The position numbers and the translations under genes are program-made. A stretch of DNA of 64,000 bases from positions 186,001 through 250,000 of the forward strand of contig NZ_SPQQ01000005.1 of the NCBI RefSeq assembly GCF_004766045.1. Direction: 5' to 3'. Positions 35,066-45,030 of this stretch are shown one piece after another (the first letter of the stretch is position 1; each line of letters opens with the position of its first letter). This stretch comes from Desulfosporosinus fructosivorans. GTDB lineage: Bacteria > Bacillota > Desulfitobacteriia > Desulfitobacteriales > Desulfitobacteriaceae. The notes beneath the pieces are model-generated. The model did not search any database, was not told where the DNA came from, and saw only the letters and a program-made list of their open reading frames with translations.

Positions 35066-35108
35066 GCACCTCTTCTTAGTATTTTCAACTTCCCAGTTTA
35101 GACATAGT

Positions 35109-35159
35109 ACAGTGAAAGCCCTCATTATCTAATTAATAGACAGTCTAGGCTTTCACTGT
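35109..35159. terminator. Terminator-like hairpin
   Basis: ACAGTGAAAGCC pairs with GGCTTTCACTGT, followed by TTAAAAAA. It lies between the repeat region and the sigma-54 regulator gene. Confidence 0.55.
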
Positions 35160-35290
35160 TAAAAAATATGTTTTCTTAATTCTTCTAAAGGATGAACTGT
35201 TCCACGCCATTCAATACCGCCCCTACTTACAATCTTGACCATGGTATTTAATAACGCCCCAAAATACAGTAAACGGCTATAGGGTAAATT
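35159..35290 (-). pseudogene. C-terminal remnant, possibly of a glycosyltransferase
   Basis: One open frame reads LPYSRLLYFGALLNTMVKI and VSRGGIEWRGTVHPLEELRK before a stop at 35159-35161; an in-frame TAG interrupts it upstream. The segment R-x-G-I-x-W-R-G-T-x-x-P-L-x-E-L resembles the ends of some family-2 glycosyltransferases. Only about 42 codons remain. Confidence 0.35.
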
Positions 35291-35415
35291 TCCAGTTATA
35301 GACTAGCAGAAGCATTCATGGGAGCCCAGCAGGACAAATATACTGCCTTTTCGAACAGTAAAATTGATATTTTCGAGTCGGGTAATAAAGAGGTCTCTCA
35401 CTATGCTATAAGAAG

Positions 35416-37485
35416 TTATTTGATTAGATGAGTCAAATTGTTACGTTTTAATTTCCTATATAGAGTCGACTTACCGATTCCCAATAGATCAGCAGACAGG
35501 GCGACATTTTTATCACAGCGCATTATAGCGTTCGTAATAGCATTTACTTCTGCAGCTTGTATACTCACTACATCTAAATGAGCGAGGGTACTTGTATTCG
35601 TAACTTGTTTAGGTTGATTGCTTTCAATGATTTCTTTGGGTAAATGTTCCAGATCGATGATTATACTTTGAGTTGTGTTTACTGAGCATATCATGGCATT
35701 CTCCAATTGCCTTACGTTTCCAGGCCAGTCATATTCGACTATTCTCATTTGAGTTGCATAACTGAGCTTAGGTGGCACTTGACCTCTTTTTTCACAATAG
35801 TTGTCAATAAAGTACTGACAGAGTAATAACTGATCAGTTCCCCGGTCTCTAAGCGGTGGTATTTCAATATTTAAAACTGAAAGACGATAATATAAATCCT
35901 GGCGAAAACGTTTTTCAGCGACGAGCTTATATAGGTCTTGATTAGTTGCGGTAATAACTCTGAAATCAACATCTATAGATCGCTGTCCGCCTAATCTCAT
36001 AACTTGCTTATCTTCGAGTACACGAAGTAACACCGCTTGGAGTTCAAAGGGTATATCTCCAATCTCGTCGAGAAATAACGTTCCACCTTTGGCTAGTTCA
36101 ATCTTTCCTGGCCTACCGTTGCGTTCAGCGCCTGTAAAGGTACCTCCTTCGTACCCGAAGAGTTCACTCTCAATCAAATTTCTGGGCATAGCAGCGCAAT
36201 TGATGGCTATAAAAGGCCCTAAGGGTCGGCATTCGTTATGAATAGCTTGAGCAAAAAGTTCCTTGCCAGTTCCACTTTCACCAATAATCAGGACATTTTC
36301 GTTCGTGCACGCATACTTTTTGCTCAGTGATATTGACTTTTTAATAGGCTCACTGTTTCCAATAACATCCTCAAATCTAAACTTTGCTTTGGCACCAACT
36401 CTGTTATTAACTAAGGCATTAATTTTATCTACGTTCGCCAGTCGGAGAACTGCGCCATTTCTACAATTATCATCTTCTGAAATAGGTTTAATCGATAACA
36501 GGTATTGAAGTTCATTGATTTGGTTAGTAATAGAGACCTCCAGGAACTCTATAGGCTTTACACTTGTTAAAGCCTTTAAAATGTTAGATTGTTTTCCAAA
36601 GAAAGGCTTTAAATCTCTGCCTACTGCCTCGTCTTGATTCAAGCGTAATATGCGTGAAGCCTCTCTGTTTAAGTGTTTGATTTTCGCTTCATGGTCTATG
36701 GAGATGATACCTTCATCAACATATTCTAGAGTAGCTTTCAGAGTACTATTTGTCATTTTCAACGCATAGTTGCGCTGGGCTAATTTTAACTGAGCTTCAA
36801 TGGCCACTCCCATAGATGATACCCATCCTAAAGTGTGAGCTTGCAGGTTTAGAAAATTGTTTTTCCAAGGAGAGTCTCCCCGTATCTGATGTACTAGCAC
36901 CAGGGCTCCGATAACATGACCGAATTCATTCATGATGGGTGACGCTGAACTTATATTATCCTCTAGTTGCAGACAGTAGTGTTCAGGACCCAATAGCTGT
37001 ACTGGCCTTTTCAGTCTCATACTCAATGAATGTGCATTCGTTCCAACATTTTTTTCAGACCAAACAGCTCCAACCACAGCGTTTATTCTGTTGAATGAGG
37101 AAAGAATAGCGGGTTCACCCTCCTGATGCAATATTGTTCCATCACTGCTGAATAAGACTAACAGGTAACCGGATATTTCTAACAACGGTTTAAAAGTCGT
37201 AATTAAAGGAACTGCAGTATCAATTAGCAGGCTATTTTGATGAATGAGCTCTTGAATCTCCGCGGTACTCAACATATAGCCCATTGTTTTCATATCAGGG
37301 TTGACACCAAATTCCTTTGACCTTATCCAGGATTCGGCAACTTCAGGAACCATACAAGATGTATTCCTTGGATCTATATTATTGGACAAGAAATTCATCT
37401 TATTTTTGATCAATTCTCTCCAGCGAGTAGTAAAAACATCTTGGTTATTAGAAACAGGAATGTTTTCTGCATTGGTCCAATTCAT
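35416..37485 (-). CDS. Sigma-54-dependent transcriptional activator (AcoR-like)
   Basis: The 689-residue protein has an N-terminal GAF-like sensor (about 70-220), a PAS domain (about 235-350, YVDEGIISIDHEAKIKHLNR), an AAA+ domain with Walker A GESGTGKELFAQAI, the sigma-54 contact loop in the variant form GTFTGA and Walker B GGTLFLDEIGD, and a C-terminal Fis-type helix-turn-helix (ADLLGIGKSTLYRKLKR). It drives promoters used by RpoN. It faces the operon at 38071 across a region containing a -24/-12 promoter, so it most likely activates that operon in response to its substrate. Confidence 0.9.
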   Translation of the reverse strand: MNWTNAENIPVSNNQDVFTTRWRELIKNKMNFLSNNIDPRNTSCMVPEVAESWIRSKEFGVNPDMKTMGYMLSTAEIQELIHQNSLLIDTAVPLITTFKPLLEISGYLLVLFSSDGTILHQEGEPAILSSFNRINAVVGAVWSEKNVGTNAHSLSMRLKRPVQLLGPEHYCLQLEDNISSASPIMNEFGHVIGALVLVHQIRGDSPWKNNFLNLQAHTLGWVSSMGVAIEAQLKLAQRNYALKMTNSTLKATLEYVDEGIISIDHEAKIKHLNREASRILRLNQDEAVGRDLKPFFGKQSNILKALTSVKPIEFLEVSITNQINELQYLLSIKPISEDDNCRNGAVLRLANVDKINALVNNRVGAKAKFRFEDVIGNSEPIKKSISLSKKYACTNENVLIIGESGTGKELFAQAIHNECRPLGPFIAINCAAMPRNLIESELFGYEGGTFTGAERNGRPGKIELAKGGTLFLDEIGDIPFELQAVLLRVLEDKQVMRLGGQRSIDVDFRVITATNQDLYKLVAEKRFRQDLYYRLSVLNIEIPPLRDRGTDQLLLCQYFIDNYCEKRGQVPPKLSYATQMRIVEYDWPGNVRQLENAMICSVNTTQSIIIDLEHLPKEIIESNQPKQVTNTSTLAHLDVVSIQAAEVNAITNAIMRCDKNVALSADLLGIGKSTLYRKLKRNNLTHLIK

Positions 37486-37841
37486 TTAAAATCGACTCCT
37501 TGCTGAATCAGAAAAGGTTAGAATATATCATGTATTATCTCTAACAAGAGGAAATATTCAGTATTTGTTAATTATAACATAAGTAACTTCGCTTTAATAT
37601 TTGATAGTAAAATGCAACATATGAGAAAGTTGGATATTTATTGGGACGAGATTCTATAAAATGAGAAAAAAATACACCTAATCGAATAACAACCGACTCA
37701 TCAATAAGCCCTTTCCAATTTTATTGGACTATCTGTATCCGTTAATTGCCTGAGTGCGGATAGGCTGATCTAGGGGGTTCTGAACGATTAGAAAGTCTTC
37801 CCATCTCAAAATATTACATTATACTACGTTTTGTGTTTTTT

Positions 37842-37857
37842 GGGCATACTTCTTGCT
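37842..37857 (+). promoter_or_regulatory. Sigma-54 (-24/-12) promoter
   Basis: GGGCATACTTCTTGCT carries GG (37843-37844) and GC (37855-37856) exactly ten bases apart, and matches the consensus TGGCACG-N4-TTGCW in most positions. It points toward the MFS/corrinoid/methyltransferase operon and is about 200 bases upstream of its first gene, beside a sigma-54 activator gene. Confidence 0.7.
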
Positions 37858-38070
37858 TAATGTATAAGCAGTACAGAAATTCAAAGTGTACCAGATCGCT
37901 CAAAATCGAATTTCGACTGAAAACTCTATTTAGTTTAGGAGGGTAGCCGCCTGTGTTTAATTTTATTAATTGAACGCAAAATTGCAGTTTGGCTTTTGCA
38001 ATATGTTAGCAAGATGCAGAATGGATTGTACTTTGATACATAAGCTATCTCAATGGAAGGATGGAGAATT

Positions 38071-39243
38071 ATGAAAAATAGTACCATACTAAAAATTACC
38101 GTATTAAGTCTATCGCTACTTAATCTCACTCCAAATGCTATTTCTGTTGCCCTTGCAGATATAACCCAATCATTTCCTGATACCAGCCCCAGCACGATTG
38201 CGATGATTCTCACTTTACCATCATTATTCGTTATTTTCTTTTCTAGCATAAGCGGAAAGCTATCGACTGTGATTAGCAAAAAATTACTGGTACTCGTCGG
38301 GCTAGTGTTATTTACTGTTGGAGGAGTAGCTCCGGCAGTGATGTTTTCTAACAGTTTAATCTTCATTTTAATTATGAGAGCTATTATGGGTATTGGTCTA
38401 GGAATTTGTGTACCCTTCACGACAGGATTGATTGCTGATTTCTTCCAAAAGGATGATGAGCAAACAACCCTAATGGGATTTCAATCTTCAGTCGTTAATA
38501 TCGGCGGAATCGTTACAAGTCTTTTGGCAGGAATATTAGCTGCAATTTACTGGAGCAATGCTTTTTGGGTCTATGGAATAGGAATCATTGTATTCTTGTT
38601 AATATTATTCAAACTGCCTGAGCAGACTAGAGTTGTCATTGAAGGTACCCAGAAAACATCTTTAGGAGGGATAGTGTATTTCATAAGTTTTCTTGGGTTT
38701 CTATTTTCAGCCTTGACGTTTCCAATCTTTGCTAATACGGCTCTGCTTATAGTTGAACAAAATTTTGGAAATGCAGCTTCTGTTGGCATAACACTAACTT
38801 TCTTCTCTATAGCAGGTCTAGTTGCAGGTCTCATATTTGGGAAAGTTATGAGTACTTTAAATAAATTCACAGGCGTTTTTGGAACGATATTCGCAGGGGT
38901 GGGTTTTCTAGTAATCACCTATGCAAGTAGTTTGAACATGGTCATTGTTGGGGCAATTTTAACAGGTTTTGGCTATTCAACGATTATACCATTCCTGGTT
39001 GTTAACACTGTCATAAACACAGATCGATCACAAACAACATTTGCAATTGGAATCTTGTTAAGTTGCCTTTATTTAGGTCAATTTGTATCACCGTTTATAT
39101 TAATCAATATAGCTAAATCCACAGGAAATACTTCGCAAATGTATACGTTCTTATTATGTGGAGCTATTTTAATAGTAAGTAGCATCGTTATTTTCCTCTT
39201 CAATCTAAAGAAGTCTAGTGCCCTTGCCCTAAGCAACAAGTGA
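38071..39243 (+). CDS. MFS transporter
   Basis: A 390-residue protein with about twelve hydrophobic segments. I start at 38071, because GGATGGAG precedes it; the ATG at 38053 overlaps that site. Typical MFS features are LTPNAISVALADITQSFPD, the first-half loop region GLGICVPFTTGLIADFF and an even spread of helices. It is the first gene behind the sigma-54 promoter and 126 bases ahead of the corrinoid protein gene, so it likely imports the methylated substrate. The exact substrate cannot be told. Confidence 0.8.
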   Translation: MKNSTILKITVLSLSLLNLTPNAISVALADITQSFPDTSPSTIAMILTLPSLFVIFFSSISGKLSTVISKKLLVLVGLVLFTVGGVAPAVMFSNSLIFILIMRAIMGIGLGICVPFTTGLIADFFQKDDEQTTLMGFQSSVVNIGGIVTSLLAGILAAIYWSNAFWVYGIGIIVFLLILFKLPEQTRVVIEGTQKTSLGGIVYFISFLGFLFSALTFPIFANTALLIVEQNFGNAASVGITLTFFSIAGLVAGLIFGKVMSTLNKFTGVFGTIFAGVGFLVITYASSLNMVIVGAILTGFGYSTIIPFLVVNTVINTDRSQTTFAIGILLSCLYLGQFVSPFILINIAKSTGNTSQMYTFLLCGAILIVSSIVIFLFNLKKSSALALSNK

Positions 39244-39369
39244 GAATTTCAGAAGTTATTGCTATTTACGACCCGAGAATTTGCTACAAGGAGGTGTTCG
39301 CAAGGTAGATTAAGTTTCTGCAATTAGTATTTAGGGATACAATAAATTTACCAGGGAGGGAAAAATAGG

Positions 39370-40005
39370 ATGAATTTGAGCTTACTAACACAAGCGGTAG
39401 GAGATATCGATGAAAGCACTATTTTAACAATCATTAACGATTTTGTCGCTTCAAACCCCAATGGTGAAGATGCGCAGAAGGTTGTATTAGCTTGCCAGCA
39501 AGGTATGGCGATTGTTGGGGATTTATTTGAAAAGAACGAATACTACGTGGGCGACTTGATTTTTGCTGGGGAATTGCTATCCCAAACAATTGAATTACTA
39601 AAACCTGTATTAAGTGGTGTAGCCACTCAAAAAGTTGGTTCGATCGTCATTGGTACTGTTGAAGGAGACTTACACGATATTGGGAAGAATATTTTCGGTA
39701 GTATGGCAGAAGCAGCAGGCTTTGACGTGTACGACTTGGGTATTGACGTATCACCTAACGCATTTGTCGAGAAGGTAAAAGAAGTTAAACCACAAATCCT
39801 GGGGATGAGTGGCGTCCTTACCCTTGCTATTGATTCTATGAAAAACACGGTAAATGCACTTAATGATGCGGGCTTTAGGGATAGTGTGAAGATAATTATC
39901 GGTGGAAATCCTGTAAGTAGAGAAGCTTGTGAACAAATCGGTGCGGACGCTTTCACAACAAATGCTGCTGAAGGCCTAAAAACTTGTCAAGGGTGGGTGA
40001 AATAA
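39370..40005 (+). CDS. Corrinoid methyltransferase protein (MtaC/OdmC-like)
   Basis: A 211-residue corrinoid carrier. The helical cap (about 1-90) contains ACQQGMAIVGDLFEKNEYYVGD, here shortened to GMAIVGDLFEKNEYYVGD, and the B12 domain has the ligand motif DLHDIGKNIFG with the cobalt-coordinating His, then GMSGVLTLAIDSM and IIGGNPVSREACEQIGADAF. It starts behind AGGGAGGG. Its stop codon directly abuts the methyltransferase gene start (TAAATG), indicating tight coupling. Confidence 0.9.
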   Translation: MNLSLLTQAVGDIDESTILTIINDFVASNPNGEDAQKVVLACQQGMAIVGDLFEKNEYYVGDLIFAGELLSQTIELLKPVLSGVATQKVGSIVIGTVEGDLHDIGKNIFGSMAEAAGFDVYDLGIDVSPNAFVEKVKEVKPQILGMSGVLTLAIDSMKNTVNALNDAGFRDSVKIIIGGNPVSREACEQIGADAFTTNAAEGLKTCQGWVK

Positions 40006-41160
40006 ATGATTGAAAAGATGCCATCATCTGAAGAAAGAACCCAATTGTTTACCGATCTAATGGACGGCAAAATCCCTAAGAGAGTACCGGTGGTTGCGCA
40101 ATTAACGCATGAATTTGCCATTCAATATGCTGGCGGAGATTTGCAAGAGGATCAGTGGGATACTACCAACCTAGAGGCGAGTTTTGAAAAAGTATGTGAG
40201 GACTTTTATTCTGACCTATTACCCGTTTCCGCTTTCAGATTGCCGTCTTTTTACAAATTATTGGGCTCCAAAAATTTTGTAATGGGTTCAAATGGCTTTC
40301 TCCAGCATCCCGACGTTGAAGGACTTAAATTAGAGGATTATGACGATTTTATTGCTTCACCTTATAATTGTATCTTAGAGAAGGTATTACCAAACTTGCA
40401 TTCGGCACTTAATTCGGATCCGGTTACAAGGTCTTTAGTGATGGCTAAAGCCTTCAAGGCCTATACGGATGAAACTAGTAATCTTTTCAGGATATATGGA
40501 AACCTAATTAACAAATCTAATTATGGCACGGTAAATTTCTATGCAGGTTTCTGCGAGGCTCCGTTTGATATTTTAAGTGATCAGCTAAGAGGATTTAAGA
40601 ATATTTCCTTGGATGTAAGAAGAATTCCCGATAAGGTAGAGGCAGCAGTCAATGCAGTAACTCCTTTGATGATAAAAATGGGTAACCAACCCTTCCCTGA
40701 TAAATACAATGCTACCTTTATTCCTTTACACATGGCTCCCTATCTGCGTGACAAAGATTTCGAAAGATTATACTGGCCTAGTTTTAAAAAATTGGTCGAG
40801 GGGCTTGCGGAAAAAGGCATGAGATCCTTTTTGTTTGTTGAACAAGATTGGATGCGTTATGTGGATTATCTTGCGGAACTTCCTGCTGGGACTTTAATGA
40901 CGTTTGAGCATGGCGATCCCAAGATTGTAAAGGAGAAATTAGGAAATAAGCATATTATCAGTGGTTTCTACCCTCTTTCACTCTTGAAAACAGGTACAAA
41001 AGAACAGTGTATTGACAAGGCAAAAGAGCTCATCGAAATTATGGCACCTGGTGGCGGTTATTACTTTAGTTTTGATAAAGTAATTATTACGTTAAACAGT
41101 GTTAATGTCGATAATGCAAAGGCTGTATTGGACTATGTAGCTAATAATGCCAGTTATTAA
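40006..41160 (+). CDS. UroD-like methyltransferase (O-demethylase/MtaA-like)
   Basis: A 384-residue protein of the uroporphyrinogen decarboxylase-like superfamily; it moves a methyl group to or from the corrinoid protein made by the preceding gene. Typical segments are VPVVAQLTHEFAIQYAGGD, FLFVEQDWMRYVDYLAELPA, FEHGDPKIVKEKLGNKHIIS and MAPGGGYYFSFDKVI. The HxC...C zinc ligands of MtaA are not evident; acidic and histidine residues in the VEQDW...FEHGD region may take their place, as in O-demethylase methyltransferase I. Substrate type is inferred from the sigma-54/MFS context. Confidence 0.8.
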   Translation: MIEKMPSSEERTQLFTDLMDGKIPKRVPVVAQLTHEFAIQYAGGDLQEDQWDTTNLEASFEKVCEDFYSDLLPVSAFRLPSFYKLLGSKNFVMGSNGFLQHPDVEGLKLEDYDDFIASPYNCILEKVLPNLHSALNSDPVTRSLVMAKAFKAYTDETSNLFRIYGNLINKSNYGTVNFYAGFCEAPFDILSDQLRGFKNISLDVRRIPDKVEAAVNAVTPLMIKMGNQPFPDKYNATFIPLHMAPYLRDKDFERLYWPSFKKLVEGLAEKGMRSFLFVEQDWMRYVDYLAELPAGTLMTFEHGDPKIVKEKLGNKHIISGFYPLSLLKTGTKEQCIDKAKELIEIMAPGGGYYFSFDKVIITLNSVNVDNAKAVLDYVANNASY

Positions 41161-41174
41161 AGGAGGGACTCTTT

Positions 41175-41318
41175 ATGAATACAAATTACTATCAAACCTG
41201 GGAAGAGTATTTGGCTGAACATACGGAACTCGACGAGAAAGAGGCTCAGGTAATGGCCCCAAAAATGCAAACCTATGAGGAAATGTTGTTTGCATTCATT
41301 ATGTTTCTCTGCGCTTAA
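41175..41318 (+). CDS. Small protein of 47 residues after the methyltransferase
   Basis: A very good ribosome binding site (AAAGGAGGG) lies 7 bases before the ATG, 14 bases after the methyltransferase stop. The product starts MNTNYYQTWEEYLAEHTELD and ends with a short hydrophobic tail (MLFAFIMFLCA). It may be a true small protein of the operon or the start of a larger gene truncated by the repeats that follow. I do not recognise it. Confidence 0.45.
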   Translation: MNTNYYQTWEEYLAEHTELDEKEAQVMAPKMQTYEEMLFAFIMFLCA

Positions 41319-41483
41319 GGTAACGCTAGTGGTTGAAATCCGTTGTTTTCTCTCTGTGCGAACTGCCTTAGAAGCTGCCCCCATGATTTGATCCACCTTC
41401 CACCCCGCAAACCGACTAGGGATTTTTGGTCTATGTCAATGGTTACAGCTTAAAGGCACTTGCGAATGTATTTTGTCTACAAA

Positions 41484-41519
41484 AGAAGGACAGGCGCTCA
41501 TTAAAGTGCCTGCCCTTCT
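41484..41519. terminator. Terminator-type hairpin, AGGACAGGC family
   Basis: AGAAGGACAGGC pairs with GCCTGCCCTTCT (one mismatch). A closely related hairpin, including the loop GCTCATT, occurs at 55791-55833. It likely ends the methyltransferase operon. Confidence 0.6.
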
Positions 41520-41560
41520 CCAATTTTTTTGCCTGCCCATACCCATTCAGTCATCAATGG

Positions 41561-41587
41561 TTTGACTGAGGTAGCTAAAGTGCTGCT
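41561..41587 (+). repeat. Dispersed repeat, copy 2 (TTTGACTG type)
   Basis: TTTGACTGAGGTAGCTAAAG and TGCTGCT match copies at 17781 and 58385. It sits directly beside the end of the permease gene. Confidence 0.45.
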
Positions 41588-41603
41588 TCCTTGGAGGTCT
41601 GGT

Positions 41604-42377
41604 TCAAATAAAAAGCTTAATTGTTGCAAGGGCAGTGATAGCTATTACAATATTGCGAAAAAACTTATCATCGAGCTTCTTTATAATTGCCACTCCCACC
41701 AAAGCACCTATCGTGATAGCGGGTATCATACCGCCGGCAAGCAAAATACTTTTCATTGTAATATTATGCCATACGAAGATTTGAAGAGGAACCTTAGCTA
41801 AATTTATAATTAAGAAGAACCAAGCTGTGGTACCCATGAAATCATTTTTCTTAAAATCCGAAGCAAGCAGATATAGTGTGAAAATTGGACCAGCCACGTT
41901 ACCGATCATCGATGCAAAACCGACCAGAATTCCGATTAAAGCATAGAACCAAAACTTCTTTGGAACATTCAAGCGCTCCCCCTTCATTTCTGTATAAACC
42001 AAAATAATTAAACATATTAAAACCATTATGGCTATGAGGGTTTTAAATTGAGAATCGTTGATATATTTACCGACGGTTAAGCCCAATGCAAGTCCAACTA
42101 CCGTCCAGGGTAAAAGCTTCTTTATATTGCTCCACTCGGTATGCCGATGGTAATACCACACCGCAAACAAATCGCCCACTATGAGCATAGGCAAAATAAT
42201 TCCCGTTGATTCCCTTCCTCCAAATACATCGGCCAGTATAGGTATGACAAGTATTAAAAATCCACTAATTCCAGTTTTTGAGAACCCTATCATTAATGCC
42301 CCAACGAAGAACCAAGACCATTGGAAAATAGTCAAATTGAACGTATGTAAAAATTCCAAAGCATACCTCAACTCCAC
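41604..42377 (-). CDS. TauE/SafE-family permease
   Basis: A 257-residue integral membrane protein with about eight helices. Conserved features of the family are GFSKTGISGFLILVIPILAD in the first repeat and GFASMIGNVAGPIFTLYLLA in the second. Members export or import sulfonates, sulfite or other organic anions. It converges on the methyltransferase operon and may have no functional link with it. Confidence 0.85.
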   Translation of the reverse strand: MELRYALEFLHTFNLTIFQWSWFFVGALMIGFSKTGISGFLILVIPILADVFGGRESTGIILPMLIVGDLFAVWYYHRHTEWSNIKKLLPWTVVGLALGLTVGKYINDSQFKTLIAIMVLICLIILVYTEMKGERLNVPKKFWFYALIGILVGFASMIGNVAGPIFTLYLLASDFKKNDFMGTTAWFFLIINLAKVPLQIFVWHNITMKSILLAGGMIPAITIGALVGVAIIKKLDDKFFRNIVIAITALATIKLFI

Positions 42378-42829
42378 TCCACTAAGATTTAATTGAATAC
42401 AAACATTATTCTACTCTCAGATAGATATACCATAATCCAAATCTAAATATATACAAACGAAATATATACAGTTATGCGCTTTGAGATACCTTAAATTGCT
42501 CAAGTATAGAATTCAACAAATTCCCTAAATATCCCTGCCATAAATGCGAATATCGGAAAATAATAACCAGAACGCAAATAGTTTAAGTCAATAAAAAAAG
42601 AGTCTTCTCTGTAGTTCAACGAACTCATGAAAGGACTCTGCAAAAATTCTTTATGAGATGGGAGCAAAGATCTAGATTCAAGGAAAATTCATCATTTCGC
42701 AGCTGAAAACACTCTTATATAGGACAGTGCGTCGCCATCACAAGTATTGTTAAAACGCCTATCTAACTTTCGTATAAAAGGTCAAGTCTTGAGTAAAAAC
42801 GCAATCTGCGTGATCTTATCCTATCGACA
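42378..42829. other. Intergenic region without visible gene
   Basis: No gene seen. A weak inverted repeat AGAGTC...GGACTCT with an inner AGTTC/GAACT pair at 42599-42640 may be a terminator for the malic enzyme gene on the left-going strand. Confidence 0.4.
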
Positions 42830-44056
42830 TTATTGGGCAAGTATGCTATATAGATTCTGAGCAACTAGTGCAGGATCCACTTTCTTTTTCGCCACACCGC
42901 TGTCCATAGCTGCTTTGGCGACTGCGGCTGCTACCTCAGGCGCAACTCTGATGTTAAAAGCTTTCGGGATGATATAGTCTGCACTGAGCTCAGAGGAACT
43001 AACAATTGAAGCGATGGCTTTAGCGGCGGCTATTTTCATTGCCCCGTTGATTTCCGTCGCTTCAGAGTCTAATGTGCCACGGAAAATTCCGGGGAAGGCA
43101 AGAATATTATTGATTTGATTCGGATAGTCGGAACGGCCTGTTCCCACAACTGCTGCACCAGCTTCCTTCGCTTGTTCCGGCCAAATTTCCGGGACCGGAT
43201 TAGCTTGTGCAAAAACAATTGAATCTTTGGCCATTGAACGGACCATGTCTGGAGTCACAGTATTCCCCACTGATATTCCGATAAACACGTCAGCCTCTTT
43301 CAATGCGTCCGCCAGACTGCCTTTAATCATTGCGCGATTTGTCTTCTTAGCAATTTCATACTTGTATTTATTCATTCCTTCTGTACGGCCCTCATAAATT
43401 GTGCCTTTGGTATCGCACATAATCACGTTTTGAAGACCGCAATCCATCAATAGTTTGACAATGGCCATACCTGCTGCTCCTGCTCCACTTGTAACAATAT
43501 TAACACTTTCCAAGTCTTTATTAACCACTTTAAGAGCATTGATGATGGCAGCTAACGTTACAACCGCTGTTCCGTGCTGATCATCATGGAAGACGGGACC
43601 ATCATAGATCTCTTTCAATTTTTCTTCAATTTCGAAACATTCAGGAGCTTTAATATCTTCTAAGTTAATGCCACCAAATGTTGGTTCTAATAATTTAGTG
43701 AATTCTACAATTTTATCGACATCTTTTGTGTCAATACAGATTGGGAAGGCATCCACTCCTGCAAAATGTTTAAATAGAAGCACTTTACCTTCCATTACAG
43801 GCATCGCAGCGCGGGGCCCTATATCACCAAGCCCGAGAACTGCTGTCCCATTGGACACTACTGCCACGCAGTTAGCTCTATTTGTATATATATTGACCAA
43901 ATTAGGATCTTTGGCAATCTCCAAACAAGGTTCAGCAACTCCAGGAGAATAGGCCAGACTCAAATCATGCTGATCACGACAAGGAACTTTAAGTGCTATC
44001 TCGATTTTTCCACGATTATCGGAGTGGAGCTTTAGGGCATCATCTTTTATAGACAT
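42830..44056 (-). CDS. NAD(P)-dependent malic enzyme
   Basis: A 408-residue malic enzyme, which decarboxylates malate to pyruvate. I start at 44056, because AAGGAAGG is better spaced there than for the ATG at 44065. Visible are [13 protein letters not shown], the catalytic loop [12 protein letters not shown], the dinucleotide-binding motif [16 protein letters not shown] and the C-terminal [12 protein letters not shown]. The short form, without a phosphotransacetylase tail, is typical of Gram-positive anaerobes. It lies 51 bases downstream of the CitE-like gene. Confidence 0.93.
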   Translation of the reverse strand: MSIKDDALKLHSDNRGKIEIALKVPCRDQHDLSLAYSPGVAEPCLEIAKDPNLVNIYTNRANCVAVVSNGTAVLGLGDIGPRAAMPVMEGKVLLFKHFAGVDAFPICIDTKDVDKIVEFTKLLEPTFGGINLEDIKAPECFEIEEKLKEIYDGPVFHDDQHGTAVVTLAAIINALKVVNKDLESVNIVTSGAGAAGMAIVKLLMDCGLQNVIMCDTKGTIYEGRTEGMNKYKYEIAKKTNRAMIKGSLADALKEADVFIGISVGNTVTPDMVRSMAKDSIVFAQANPVPEIWPEQAKEAGAAVVGTGRSDYPNQINNILAFPGIFRGTLDSEATEINGAMKIAAAKAIASIVSSSELSADYIIPKAFNIRVAPEVAAAVAKAAMDSGVAKKKVDPALVAQNLYSILAQ

Positions 44057-44107
44057 AAAAAGCATCGTCCTTCCTTTATATAATTTGTTCAGACTGACAA
44101 AATCAAA

Positions 44108-44995
44108 TTACTTGTTTCCTAACTTTGCCTCGATTTCGGCTTGTGCTTTGAGTATATCCAGTGCATTGAGATACACTGGAGTGTCAACCATCTTGTTATT
44201 AAAAGAAACTGCTGCTTTTCCCTTAGCAATAGCTTCTTCTTCGAAAACTTTCACAATGCTTTTAGCCCATTTTACATCAACTGGATCCGGGGAATACAGT
44301 CGATTGGAGGCTTCAACCAGATTTGGATGAACGATCATACGGCCTTTATAACCCATCTGGCGGCCTTCAGCCACGTTGAGTTCGTAGGCAGGAATATCCA
44401 GGTAGGATAGGAACGGAGCGTCAATCGCGATCACGTGGGCTGCACGAGCAGCAATTGCCATATATCCTCGAGCAAACTGTTGTTCTACAGCCTCAGACGT
44501 CAGCTTAACTTGCATATCGCGAGTGTAGTCAACAGCACCGAAGATAGCAGCGACAACGCGCGGGCTAGCTGCGCAAGACTCATAGGCATTGATGATACCT
44601 ATTGCAGTTTCAATCAGTAGGCAGATTTTAACACTACCGACTTCCAAACCGCGATCTCGTTCAAGTTCTTCTAATCTCCAATCAAGACGCTTCACGTCTG
44701 AGGCACAGCCAGCTTTCGTCAAATTTATACCGCTAAGGCCTTCGTATACAGTAGCTTCTAAATCATCATTGGTCAGGTTAGTTTCCCAACTGTTCACCCG
44801 AACCCAGGCTTCCGCGCCAGTTGAACCGGCGTACTTTATATTTTCACGAACCATTTGACGAGCTTTAGCTTTCTCTGCTGGCGGCACTAAATCTTCAAGA
44901 TCCAACACGATAACATCTGCCTGAAAAGTCAAAGCTTCCTCCAGAGATTTCTTGTCATTACCGGGAACATAGAGCATTGATCTCATGATTGCCAT
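44108..44995 (-). CDS. HpcH/HpaI-family CitE-like lyase
   Basis: A 295-residue TIM-barrel lyase of the CitE type: MRSMLYVPGNDKKSLEEALT, the metal-binding DVIVLDLEDLVPPAEK, VRVNSWET, and the carboxylate-binding region KICLLIETAIGI and IFGAVDYTRDM. Such proteins cleave citryl-, citramalyl- or malyl-CoA, or act as beta subunit of citrate lyase. No citD/citF or CoA transferase is nearby, so a stand-alone malyl- or citramalyl-CoA lyase is more likely than citrate lyase. It leads an operon with malic enzyme behind the element at 45031. Confidence 0.85.
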   Translation of the reverse strand: MAIMRSMLYVPGNDKKSLEEALTFQADVIVLDLEDLVPPAEKAKARQMVRENIKYAGSTGAEAWVRVNSWETNLTNDDLEATVYEGLSGINLTKAGCASDVKRLDWRLEELERDRGLEVGSVKICLLIETAIGIINAYESCAASPRVVAAIFGAVDYTRDMQVKLTSEAVEQQFARGYMAIAARAAHVIAIDAPFLSYLDIPAYELNVAEGRQMGYKGRMIVHPNLVEASNRLYSPDPVDVKWAKSIVKVFEEEAIAKGKAAVSFNNKMVDTPVYLNALDILKAQAEIEAKLGNK

Positions 44996-45030
44996 TATCT
45001 GTTCCTCCCCTTTTCACATTACTTATTACA

